Source: a bacterium CG2_30_54_10 (GTDB lineage Bacteria > Muiribacteriota > Ozemobacteria > Ozemobacterales > Ozemobacteraceae). From it: DNA of 5,252 nt. Where the stretch lies: NCBI GenBank assembly GCA_001872985.1, contig MNYA01000133.1:1-5252 (forward strand), read 5' to 3'. How positions within the stretch are numbered: the stretch's first letter is position 1; every line of letters begins with the position of its first letter. A program made the translations under genes and the position numbers. Of the stretch, positions 1-5,252 are shown piece by piece. The notes under the pieces were generated by a model. It saw nothing but the letters and a program-made list of their open reading frames with translations, made no database searches and was not told the origin of the DNA.

Positions 1-232
1 CAGCGCCCACATTGCGCAGGATGCTCTTCACATGGACAAAACAAAGGATTCCCCCTATCAAAACCAACACACTTTCCCAACATAGCCTAATTTTTTCAAG
101 GAAACGAAGTTTGGTACTGGTTTCCAAAAGAAAAACGCTTGATGTATGATTTCTGAACAATAAATTTTCCTTTATCCATGAGGGTTTCGGAACTATGATT
201 AATGGCCACTTTCAGACAAGTACATCATTCCG
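1..232. other. AT-rich intergenic stretch, no gene seen
   Basis: No reading frame here is supportable on either strand; the longest open stretches are a few tens of codons and lack ribosome binding sites. A weak promoter-like pair (TTGATG at 139-144 and TAAATT at 161-166, 16 bp apart) points rightward. It lies about 400 bp from the HEAT gene start with repeat DNA in between, so I give it little weight. The base composition is clearly more AT-rich than the flanking repeats and the HEAT gene. Confidence 0.5.
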
Positions 233-246
233 GGGTCGCACCCACC

Positions 247-340
247 CAATCTTTGATATCACGAGATTGCTTCGGCGCGATGCGCCTCGCAATGACACTC
301 TGCCGGTCGCGGGTCCGACGAGCATTTAGCATGCTTTGTT
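247..340 (-). repeat. 94-bp dispersed repeat, left copy (inverted relative to 3082-3175)
   Basis: Read on the minus strand, this segment aligns without gaps to 3082-3175. By hand count about 78 of 94 positions match, and the first 30 (the part containing CATGCTAAATGC) are nearly identical. The segment holds one arm of the GATTGC...GCAATGAC type, which can itself fold through GGCGC-GAT-GCGCC at 274-286. Outer pairing is ATTGC at 265-269 with GCAAT at 289-293 (approximate). At the left edge the similarity stops beside a GGGTCGCACCC motif (233-243). The two copies bracket the HEAT gene in opposite orientation. Confidence 0.85.
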
Positions 341-364
341 CGCCACGATTGCCACGATTGCTCT

Positions 365-511
365 GGGTGTGACCTTCTCGGAATGTGGCGACCCAAAGTG
401 GCGGCGGCTTCCAGCCGCTGCAGCGGTGGCTCTCAAGCCTCCGCCACTTTTCGGGCATTCCAACACAGCCTGAGTTGTTAACAACCTTAACATGCTTCAA
501 GGGTCACACCC
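365..511. mobile_element. MITE-like 147-bp palindromic insertion with terminal inverted repeats and 8-bp target duplication
   Basis: The ends are a perfect 10-bp inverted repeat, GGGTGTGACC (365-374) and GGTCACACCC (502-511). Directly outside them is a perfect 8-bp direct repeat, ATTGCTCT, at 357-364 and 512-519, as expected of a target-site duplication. Inside are nested inverted sequences: GGAATG (380-385) with CATTCC (457-462), a 16-bp stem (395-410 with 435-450), and a 12-bp palindrome, GTTGTTAACAAC (474-485). There is no room for a transposase, so it would be non-autonomous and moved in trans. Eight-base duplications are known for several transposase families (IS256, ISL3, ISAs1 and IS66 among them); I cannot say which applies. 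The element ends 55 bp before the preferred HEAT gene start. Confidence 0.7.
395..450. repeat. Long hairpin inside the MITE-like element
   Basis: AAAGTGGCGGCGGCTT (395-410) pairs with 435-450 in 15 of 16 positions. The 24-base loop holds a second palindrome, CCGCTGCAGCGG (415-426), flanked by AGCC and GGCT. A cruciform or a very stable RNA hairpin is possible. The sequence GCGGCTTCCAGCCGCTGC in it recurs at 3341-3358. Confidence 0.85.
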
Positions 512-551
512 ATTGCTCTTGATCGCAAACGGAAAAAGGGTTACCTTTTTT

Positions 552-557
552 GAAGAA
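552..557 (+). promoter_or_regulatory. Weak ribosome binding site of the HEAT gene
   Basis: GAAGAA stands 9 bases before the ATG at 567. It is a poor Shine-Dalgarno match. It is still better than anything before the more upstream ATG at 492, which has no purine-rich stretch at the right distance. Confidence 0.3.
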
Positions 558-566
558 CATTTTCAG

Positions 567-3047
567 ATGGAAAACGCGCTCAACTCCCTTCTTGAAGATC
601 TCCGTTCCGGGGATCCGGCCATTCGTTTCTCTGTTCTGCCGCGTCTCGACGACCTTACCTGGACATCCGCATCCATTGAGGCGTTGCGCAGCCTTCTCGC
701 ATCCGAAGACAATCCAGCCGTTCGGGAGCCCCTGACGCTTGTTCTTGGCCGGTTGGAGAAGAAAACCCCGACACTTCACGCGGGAAAACTTGTACAAAGG
801 ATAGAAATCCTTCTTGAAGATCCATCGCGTGATGACTTGGTTCTGGTCCTGTGGCTCGAAAAAGTGAGCCTCGCGGAAGCCCCGCTGGTATCAATGGCGC
901 TTCGTGAGGCGCGTTGGTCGGATTTCCCGTCCCATTCACTTCCGGCAATTCTCAGATATTTCGGGAAATTCGGCTCATTCGAAGACTGCTCTACGATCGA
1001 GGGCTTTTGCCGCCACCCGGATCCGAAAGTCCTGAGCGCTGCGGTGGAAGCCCTCGAAAAGCTGAACCCGGAAAGTTTGAAGGGCCTTATTGTGCCTTTG
1101 CTCGTAAATCCGGTTCCTGGAATTCGAAGCCGGGCGGTTCGCCTCCTCTACCGCTGGGATCCCCAAGAGGCCCTGCGCCATTTCGACTCCCTGATGTTTT
1201 CGGAAGATCCCAGGGAGCGCGAGGCCGCACTTGCCCACGGTATTTTCTATCCTTTCCAGAGCATTCGCGACATTCTTCTTCGATTCCTTGCCCTTGAGAC
1301 CGATCTCGATCTTTTGCGCCGCGGCGGAGCGCTGTTTGCCGCCAATCCTACCCTGGAAGGCCCCATTCGCCTCATGGAAATCCGGAATGCCTGCCTCGGT
1401 GAGAAACGCGCTGTCCTCCAGGAAATCATGACAGTACAAATTCAGGCTCTCTTTGACGCCGGTCTGACCGCAACGCCGCCTTTGGATTTTATGGAGGATC
1501 TCGAAAAAATCTGGCGGGAACGTCAGGGTGGGCAGATTTTCGAGCAGTTATCCGCAATGCTTGATTCCGGAGACCCCGAGCTGAGGCGAACTGCTGCCCA
1601 GGCATTGGACAGCCTCAAGGCCTATTCCCCCGATGCCGTGCGAATTCTTGCCGGAAAATCCGGCGCTGGTTTCGGCGCCGGTTTCGGCGCCGGATCGACC
1701 GCCAGTTCCGGTGCTGACGCCAGTTCGGGCTCGGGCACTGCTTCTGCCCCGAAAGATTCTCCGTCCGATTCCCAGGATGGCGCATCCCTACCTGAGAAGC
1801 TTTTTACCCCGGACAGTTTTACCCGCCTTTCTCCTGCCGATCGGGTCAGGCTCCTGGATGCCTTGGATCCCCCTTCCTGGAAAATCCTGCTTCCATTGTT
1901 GGCGGAGTTTATTGGAAAAGCTTCGAAAGAGGAAAAACGGGCGGTTGCAAACTGCGCTAAGCGCCTTGGACGGAAGTCAGAGATCGGTTTGTTGTGCCCG
2001 CTCCTCTTGGATGCCGATGGGCACGTCGTTTCGGCCGCCGTCGAAGCCATCGGCAGTCTTGATCCTGAGATGCTGGGATCCCAATTTTCCCAGCTTCTCC
2101 GGCATCCCGAGGATGAGGTACGGGCCTCGGCTTTGCGGGTTCTTGTCGGCTATGACAAGCAGCACGCACTTTCACTTGTCGAGACAATGATGTTCGCCGC
2201 CCAGAACCGACAACGAAGTCTTGCCATTCTGAGCACCGCGCATTTCGACTTCCCGACTGTCAGGGATCTGATTCTGAAAGCCCTGGAAATTGAAAAGTTG
2301 GAGGAAAATCTCCGCCAACTCGGCGCTATCTTGAAAGCCCACATTGATGAGCCATTGCTGCTCGAATTTCTGGTGCGTGCCCGTAGCCGAAGGGAACATC
2401 TGCCCTCCTTCTGGGAAGTGTTGTCCACCGATCTCGCCACCCGGATCGCGAAGCCAGGCGAAACGCCGACGCAGCTTCTCGCACGCCTTGAAGGGAGGAT
2501 AGACAAGGAGCAAGCCGATGGAAAACTTGCGCCGAAGCCATATTCCCTGCCGGCGATTCAGACTCTTCGAAAGCGAAAAGCAGGAAACCAGTCTATTTCT
2601 CAGGGAGCTATCGCAAACACAACCGACCGGGCAAGACCAGGACACTCTTTTCCGCAGTGGATTTCGGCGACCTTTCTGGCGCTGTTTCTGGCTGCCGGTA
2701 GTTGGTGCGTTCTGACCACCTGGCACTTCCGATCGGACCCAAATTCGGGCATTTCGAGTGGAGAACCCACAGCCACAGCCACAGCCACAGCCACAGCCAC
2801 AGCCAGCCCGACCAGCCTGACCGGAAACGAGGTATTTGTTGAGGGTGCGATCGTTTTCATCGATCCAAGCGGGCAAGGAGTTCTCATCAATGGTGAGAAG
2901 CCGGAAGCGACAAAGTATTTCATCCAATTCGGCCAAGTCAGGCCCCAAACGAAGCTACAGAAGGGCCAGCGGTTCGGGGGACGGGTTCGCCTCGTGGGCA
3001 GGGAGCGCCAGACAACAGTCACCGAGCTTCTTGCTTCCGACCGCTGA
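567..3047 (+). CDS. Membrane-anchored HEAT-repeat protein with duplicated halves
   Basis: This is an 826-residue protein of unknown specific function, probably a scaffold for protein-protein contacts. From the ATG at 567 the order is: a helical HEAT-type region (about 1-360, with repeats such as SGDPAIRFSVLPRLDDL and SGDPELRRTAAQALDSL); a Gly/Ala/Ser linker (about 365-409) opening with GAGF-GAGF-GAGS; a second HEAT region (about 419-645); a basic stretch containing LRKRK; one membrane helix (about 698-719, ISATFLALFLAAGSWCVL); (TA)6 at 735-746; and a beta-rich C-terminal domain (752-826). The positive residues before the helix suggest the HEAT part is cytoplasmic and the C-terminus periplasmic. 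The frame opens earlier, at ATG 492, but that codon lies inside the inserted element, has no ribosome binding site, and the 25 extra residues do not look like HEAT sequence. The gene is intact, with no visible operon partner. Confidence 0.9.
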   Translation: MENALNSLLEDLRSGDPAIRFSVLPRLDDLTWTSASIEALRSLLASEDNPAVREPLTLVLGRLEKKTPTLHAGKLVQRIEILLEDPSRDDLVLVLWLEKVSLAEAPLVSMALREARWSDFPSHSLPAILRYFGKFGSFEDCSTIEGFCRHPDPKVLSAAVEALEKLNPESLKGLIVPLLVNPVPGIRSRAVRLLYRWDPQEALRHFDSLMFSEDPREREAALAHGIFYPFQSIRDILLRFLALETDLDLLRRGGALFAANPTLEGPIRLMEIRNACLGEKRAVLQEIMTVQIQALFDAGLTATPPLDFMEDLEKIWRERQGGQIFEQLSAMLDSGDPELRRTAAQALDSLKAYSPDAVRILAGKSGAGFGAGFGAGSTASSGADASSGSGTASAPKDSPSDSQDGASLPEKLFTPDSFTRLSPADRVRLLDALDPPSWKILLPLLAEFIGKASKEEKRAVANCAKRLGRKSEIGLLCPLLLDADGHVVSAAVEAIGSLDPEMLGSQFSQLLRHPEDEVRASALRVLVGYDKQHALSLVETMMFAAQNRQRSLAILSTAHFDFPTVRDLILKALEIEKLEENLRQLGAILKAHIDEPLLLEFLVRARSRREHLPSFWEVLSTDLATRIAKPGETPTQLLARLEGRIDKEQADGKLAPKPYSLPAIQTLRKRKAGNQSISQGAIANTTDRARPGHSFPQWISATFLALFLAAGSWCVLTTWHFRSDPNSGISSGEPTATATATATATASPTSLTGNEVFVEGAIVFIDPSGQGVLINGEKPEATKYFIQFGQVRPQTKLQKGQRFGGRVRLVGRERQTTVTELLASDR
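1662..1697 (+). repeat. 12-bp in-frame tandem repeat encoding GAGF/GAGS
   Basis: Three consecutive units of GGCGCYGGTTTC, the third altered at its end, encode GAGF-GAGF-GAGS. They open the flexible linker between the two HEAT halves. The unit is a multiple of three, so gain or loss of copies would keep the frame and only change linker length. Confidence 0.85.
2658..2723 (+). other. Transmembrane segment of the HEAT protein
   Basis: About 22 residues are almost free of charge (from WISATFLALF to CVLTTW). Basic residues lie before the segment (RKRK, R-A-R) and HFRSD after it. By the positive-inside rule the large HEAT region would be cytoplasmic and the last ~107 residues periplasmic. There is no signal peptide at the N-terminus, so this single internal helix would act as the membrane signal. 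Confidence 0.8.
2769..2804 (+). repeat. Hexanucleotide tandem repeat (ACAGCC)6 encoding (Thr-Ala)6
   Basis: There are six perfect copies of ACAGCC, in frame, giving TATATATATATA between the membrane helix and the C-terminal domain. The identical codon use points to slippage expansion rather than protein-level selection. Copy-number change would alter only the length of the spacer outside the membrane. Confidence 0.95.
2820..3044 (+). other. C-terminal beta-rich domain of the HEAT protein
   Basis: The last 75 residues alternate short hydrophobic strands with Gly-rich turns (VFVEGAIVFIDPSGQGVLIN, then YFIQFGQV, then GQRFGGRVRLVGRERQTTV). This pattern resembles a small OB-like barrel or another small beta domain. 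I cannot name the family. By topology it would be outside the cytoplasmic membrane. Confidence 0.45.
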
Positions 3048-3081
3048 CTTATGACCTCCGGCTCTGACCTGACCTGCGACT

Positions 3082-3175
3082 AACAAAACATGCTAAATGC
3101 TCATCGGACCCGCTACAGAGAGATTGTCATCGCGGGGCGCATTACGCCGAAGCAATCCGGTGATGTCGGAGATTG
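3082..3175 (+). repeat. 94-bp dispersed repeat, right copy
   Basis: This is the partner of 247-340 in inverted orientation, about 83% identical by hand count without gaps. It begins 35 bases after the HEAT gene stop. Unlike the left copy, it continues into a second arm (3171-3196) that makes a complete hairpin. Confidence 0.85.
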
Positions 3176-3196
3176 CTTCGCTTCGCTCGCAATGAC
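3126..3196. repeat. Hairpin of the GTCATNGCG...GAAGCAATC type
   Basis: GTCATCGCG (3126-3134) pairs, with one G-T step, to the CGCAATGAC end (3188-3196). GAAGCAATC (3149-3157) pairs perfectly with GATTGCTTC (3171-3179) across a 13-base loop. The middle of the left arm has its own GGCG/CGCC stem. This resembles the short palindromic intergenic repeats found scattered in many bacterial genomes. It follows the HEAT gene and could protect or end its transcript, but no T-run follows it. Confidence 0.75.
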
Positions 3197-3310
3197 ATCA
3201 AAGGGCTGGAGTTTAGCTGATCTTGGTAACTATGTAATTGGAAAAAAATAACTCATCGGCGTGACTGCCAAACTTCACTAATATTCATCTATTAATGCCT
3301 GCTTTGAAAT

Positions 3311-3358
3311 GTTCTGTCGGAATCCAGCGAAAAAGTGGCAGCGGCTTCCAGCCGCTGC
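3311..3358 (+). repeat. Partial diverged copy of the left half of the MITE-like element
   Basis: Positions 3318-3358 match 379-421 in the same orientation: CGGAAT, then GCG, then AAGTGGC, then GCGGCTTCCAGCCGCTGC. There are few mismatches and a 2-base length difference in the A-rich middle. The terminal GGGTGTGACC is not present before it and the right half is missing. The last 21 bases form a perfect hairpin with a 9-bp stem (GCAGCGGCT, loop TCC). Confidence 0.7.
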
Positions 3359-3379
3359 GACGCGGCAAGATGCCGCGTC
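3359..3379. repeat. Perfect hairpin GACGCGGCA-AGA-TGCCGCGTC
   Basis: A 9-bp perfect GC-rich stem with a 3-base loop directly abuts the preceding GCAGCGGCT hairpin, so the two would stack. No coding role is visible. Confidence 0.85.
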
Positions 3380-3419
3380 CACTAATTGGTGCCGAACCGA
3401 GAAATTTAGCGGACATTGT

Positions 3420-3467
3420 TAGTCGCGGTCGCAGGCTTCAGCCTGCAAGGGCTAAAGCCTGCGACTA
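3420..3467. repeat. Hairpin just 3' of lysA, possible transcript end structure
   Basis: GTCGCAGGCTT (3428-3438) pairs perfectly with AAGCCTGCGAC (3455-3465). TAGTCGC (3420-3426) and GCGACTA (3461-3467) offer an alternative outer register. GCAGGC-TTCA-GCCTGC (3431-3446) is a competing inner hairpin. The structure begins 7 bases past the lysA stop codon on the minus strand, so it probably forms the 3' end of that mRNA. It lacks the T-run of a standard intrinsic terminator. Confidence 0.6.
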
Positions 3468-3473
3468 CGATAT

Positions 3474-4850
3474 TTAATACGGGGCGAGCTGATTTCGGAA
3501 CAGATCTTCGTTTGAACCACGTTTTCGTATGACGGTCACCTCATCGCCGTTCACGAGCACCTCCGCTGGAAGAGGGCGGGCATTGTATTCGCTGGCCATC
3601 GAAAAACCGTATGCGCCGGCGTCGAGGATTACCACCAGATCGTCGGCCCGAGGTTTCGGCAGCATCCGGTCGGCGGCGAAGATATCGCCTGTTTCGCAGA
3701 CATCTCCGGCAATGTCCAGCTTCACAACGTTTTCCCGGCGGCCGACCACTCGTACCCGGTGATAGGCTTGATACATGACCGGTCGGACGAGTGTGTTGAA
3801 ACCGGCATCAATGTTGACGAAAGTTTTTACCGGCGTTGTTTTCACGGAGTTGACCCTTGTCAGAAGGAAGCCGGCCGGGGCAACGAAGAATCTTCCCGGC
3901 TCGATCCAGAGGGTGGGTTCGTATCCGAGACGCTCAATGCCTTGATTCCAAACTGGTTTCAGTGTCTGGGCGAGTTCCATCGGGGTCATCACGGTCTGGT
4001 CGTCCTGATAGGGAATTCCAATTCCGCCGCCAAGATCGATGAATTCGAGCCGGATTCCAAGCTTTTCTTTCAGCTCGAAGGCGAACTCGAGCATCTTTTC
4101 AGCGGTGAGCCGGTATCCTTCAGGTTCGGTGATCTGCGAACCGATGTGGCAATGTGCTCCGATGATCTTCACATGCGGCAGCTTCAAAGCTCGGCTGTAT
4201 GCGTGGAAAGCGATTCCGTTCTCGAGATGCAGTCCGAACTTTGATTCCGAGATTCCGGTGTTGATCTGATGTATGGTGTGAGGATCGACCCCGGGATTGA
4301 CTCTGAATGAGATGCGGGCGGTTTTTCGAGCTCTGGAAGCAGCTACCTCGACCTGGTTGAGTTCATCAAGGGAGTCGACATTCAGCACTGCCCCCTCTTT
4401 TATAGCGAGTTCGATTTCCCACGGGCTTTTGGACGAGCTGGTGAACATAATTTCGGAGCCTGGAACTTTGAGTTTTCTCGCAGTCAGGATTTCTCCACCT
4501 GAAATGACCTCAGCTCCGAAACCATGTTTACGGAGCAAACGAATCAGGGAAAGGTTTGTATTGGCCTTGACCGCGTAAAAGATGTGGAGCTTCGGAAAGC
4601 ATGAACTAAAAGCCTCCTTCAAGCATTCGGCCTGTTCATCAATGATCTGCCGATCGTAAATGTAGAGGGGGGTTCCGAACTCCCTTTGAAGCCGCGTGAA
4701 AGCCGCCACGGCCGCGGGGTGAAAAGCCTCGTTCTGATGTGCCTTCACCAGGCCGTCGTGAATCGTCGGAAGCGGGGATGCGCTTGCGGAAAACCAAACC
4801 ATCGGCAGACAAAAAAAAGCGATTTTGAAAAACAGAGGGGGGTTCCACAT
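3474..4850 (-). CDS. lysA: Diaminopimelate decarboxylase with N-terminal signal-like leader
   Basis: This PLP enzyme converts meso-2,6-diaminopimelate to L-lysine and CO2, the last step of lysine synthesis. Counting from ATG 4850 (458 residues), the alanine-racemase-like barrel carries the PLP lysine in FYAVKANTN (K95), HCHIGSQI (about 233-240), the phosphate-binding DLGGGIG (272-278) and EPGRFF (317-322). The C-terminal part carries NIDAGFNTLVRP, VCETGD (C385, E386) and DAGAYGFSMASEYNARP (Y414). All residues expected for catalysis are present. The family is usually near 420 residues; the excess is at the N-terminus, where a leader with K9, a hydrophobic core and SASA-SP precedes the barrel. 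ATG 4850 is chosen because AGGAG stands 9 bases before it. An ATG at 4895 would place that site inside the gene. No other lysine genes are adjacent. Confidence 0.95.
   Translation of the reverse strand: MWNPPLFFKIAFFCLPMVWFSASASPLPTIHDGLVKAHQNEAFHPAAVAAFTRLQREFGTPLYIYDRQIIDEQAECLKEAFSSCFPKLHIFYAVKANTNLSLIRLLRKHGFGAEVISGGEILTARKLKVPGSEIMFTSSSKSPWEIELAIKEGAVLNVDSLDELNQVEVAASRARKTARISFRVNPGVDPHTIHQINTGISESKFGLHLENGIAFHAYSRALKLPHVKIIGAHCHIGSQITEPEGYRLTAEKMLEFAFELKEKLGIRLEFIDLGGGIGIPYQDDQTVMTPMELAQTLKPVWNQGIERLGYEPTLWIEPGRFFVAPAGFLLTRVNSVKTTPVKTFVNIDAGFNTLVRPVMYQAYHRVRVVGRRENVVKLDIAGDVCETGDIFAADRMLPKPRADDLVVILDAGAYGFSMASEYNARPLPAEVLVNGDEVTVIRKRGSNEDLFRNQLAPY
4779..4850 (-). other. Putative signal peptide of the LysA protein
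   Basis: Residues 1-24 show a short start with one lysine (MWNPPLFFK), a hydrophobic core and an A-x-A end (IAFFCLPMVWFSASA), then SPLPT. That fits a Sec signal peptide with cleavage after residue 24. There is no lipobox. LysA is normally cytoplasmic, so either the enzyme is exported or the true start is further in, for example GTG at 4748-4746, which lacks a clear ribosome binding site. Confidence 0.55.
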
Positions 4851-5076
4851 TTCATTTTTCTCCTGAAAGTTTGATACTGAGACCAAAATTTGCAAAACTA
4901 ACTTATAAAAAAGGGAGCAGTGAAAAGCCTGCTACAAGCGGAAATTGAACTCATAAAATCACAAAATTCAATGCGCTTTTGTATAACCCGGGAAAAAAAA
5001 CCAACAGTGGTAAGAGTTTAGCCGTTTGAAAAAATGGAGAACGAAGGAATTTAGGAGAAGTGGAAATAGAGGAAAT
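4851..5076. other. AT-rich upstream region of lysA
   Basis: No gene is seen on either strand. On the minus strand, TATAAG at 4907-4902 could be a -10 box about 50 bases before the lysA start, but the matching -35 region is poor, so no promoter is called. No lysine riboswitch is recognisable: the spacer lacks a set of conserved paired helices of the needed length. Confidence 0.4.
4860..4864 (-). promoter_or_regulatory. Ribosome binding site AGGAG of lysA
   Basis: AGGAG on the minus strand lies 9 bases before ATG 4850. It is the only strong Shine-Dalgarno match near the 5' end of the frame, and it decides the start. A further ATG two bases upstream of the start codon (5-base offset) is out of frame. 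Confidence 0.8.
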
Positions 5077-5222
<146 letters not shown>

Positions 5223-5252
5223 ACCTTTTCTGGGTGCATTCCCGAAAAAAGG

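Larger units (their letters stand above)
3048..3473. other. Repeat-filled spacer between convergent genes
   Basis: This 426-bp spacer between the HEAT gene stop and the lysA stop holds no supportable gene. It contains the right copy of the 94-bp repeat, a partial copy of the MITE-like sequence, and several GC-rich hairpins. Only about 3200-3310 is free of visible structure. No canonical intrinsic terminator (stem plus T-run) was found for either gene, so the hairpins may do that work or termination may be Rho-dependent. Confidence 0.7.

Noticed and set aside
1..84. Minus-strand frame from ATG at 84 running off the left edge (Cys-rich, 28 codons)
   Set aside because: Too short to judge, no ribosome binding site; possible but unsupported partial gene.
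225..500. 91-codon minus-strand open frame
   Set aside because: It lies wholly on the inverted repeat and MITE-like palindromes, its composition (Arg/Ser/Gly/Trp) is that of translated repeats, and no ribosome binding site is seen.
519..547. Promoter for the HEAT gene (TTGATC then TACCTT, 17 bp apart)
   Set aside because: The -10 box matches poorly; not better than chance in AT-rich DNA.
2172..2948. 258-codon minus-strand open frame inside the HEAT gene
   Set aside because: It is antisense to a clear HEAT-repeat reading; its Gly/Cys run is the reverse of the ACAGCC repeat.
3076..3426. 11-bp inverted repeat GCGACTAACAA / TTGTTAGTCGC
   Set aside because: A pair of this length is expected by chance a few times in a window of this size; no supporting flanking repeats.
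3295..3477. 60-codon plus-strand open frame between the genes
   Set aside because: It is a translation of three hairpin repeats and runs into the lysA stop codon; such Arg/Pro-rich frames are typical spurious calls.
4851..4895. Longer lysA start at 4895 adding 15 residues
   Set aside because: It would put the AGGAG site inside the coding region, has no clear ribosome binding site of its own, and would bury the signal-like leader.

Overview
The window looks like a piece of a chromosome from a Gram-negative, probably uncultivated bacterium. It holds two real genes facing each other, set among repeats. The Gram-negative call is inference: it rests on a membrane-anchored repeat protein and on an export-type leader on an amino-acid biosynthesis enzyme. 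Palindromic intergenic repeats of the 'GATTGC...GCAATGAC' and 'GCGGCTTCCAGCCGC / GCAGGCTTCAGCCTGC' kinds occur in several poorly cultivated phyla. Large HEAT-repeat families plus such repeats would fit groups such as Riflebacteria, Acidobacteria or the Verrucomicrobia-Lentisphaerae side, but I cannot assign a taxon.

Layout. Positions 1-232: AT-rich, no supportable gene. Positions 233-519: a block of repeats, namely one arm of a 94-bp inverted repeat (247-340) followed by a 147-bp MITE-like element (365-511) with 10-bp terminal inverted repeats and a perfect 8-bp flanking direct repeat. Positions 567-3047 (+): a large HEAT-repeat protein built from two related halves joined by a Gly/Ala/Ser linker, then one transmembrane helix, a Thr-Ala repeat and a small beta-rich C-terminal domain. 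Positions 3048-3473: a second repeat block between the two converging genes. It holds the other arm of the 94-bp inverted repeat, a partial copy of the MITE-like sequence, and several strong hairpins. Positions 3474-4850 (-): a complete diaminopimelate decarboxylase (lysA), preceded by a good ribosome binding site and, unusually, an apparent signal peptide. Positions 4851-5252: AT-rich leader of lysA, then an 11-unit heptanucleotide tandem repeat with a hidden 28-bp period and a degenerate GGAGAA-type repeat.

The two genes converge and share no obvious function. LysA makes lysine from meso-diaminopimelate. The HEAT protein is probably a membrane-tethered scaffold of unknown role. No phage, CRISPR, toxin-antitoxin or defence locus is visible. 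The points most worth a second look are the MITE-like insertion just upstream of the HEAT gene, the inverted 94-bp repeats bracketing that gene, the two-fold duplicated HEAT architecture, and the predicted exported LysA.
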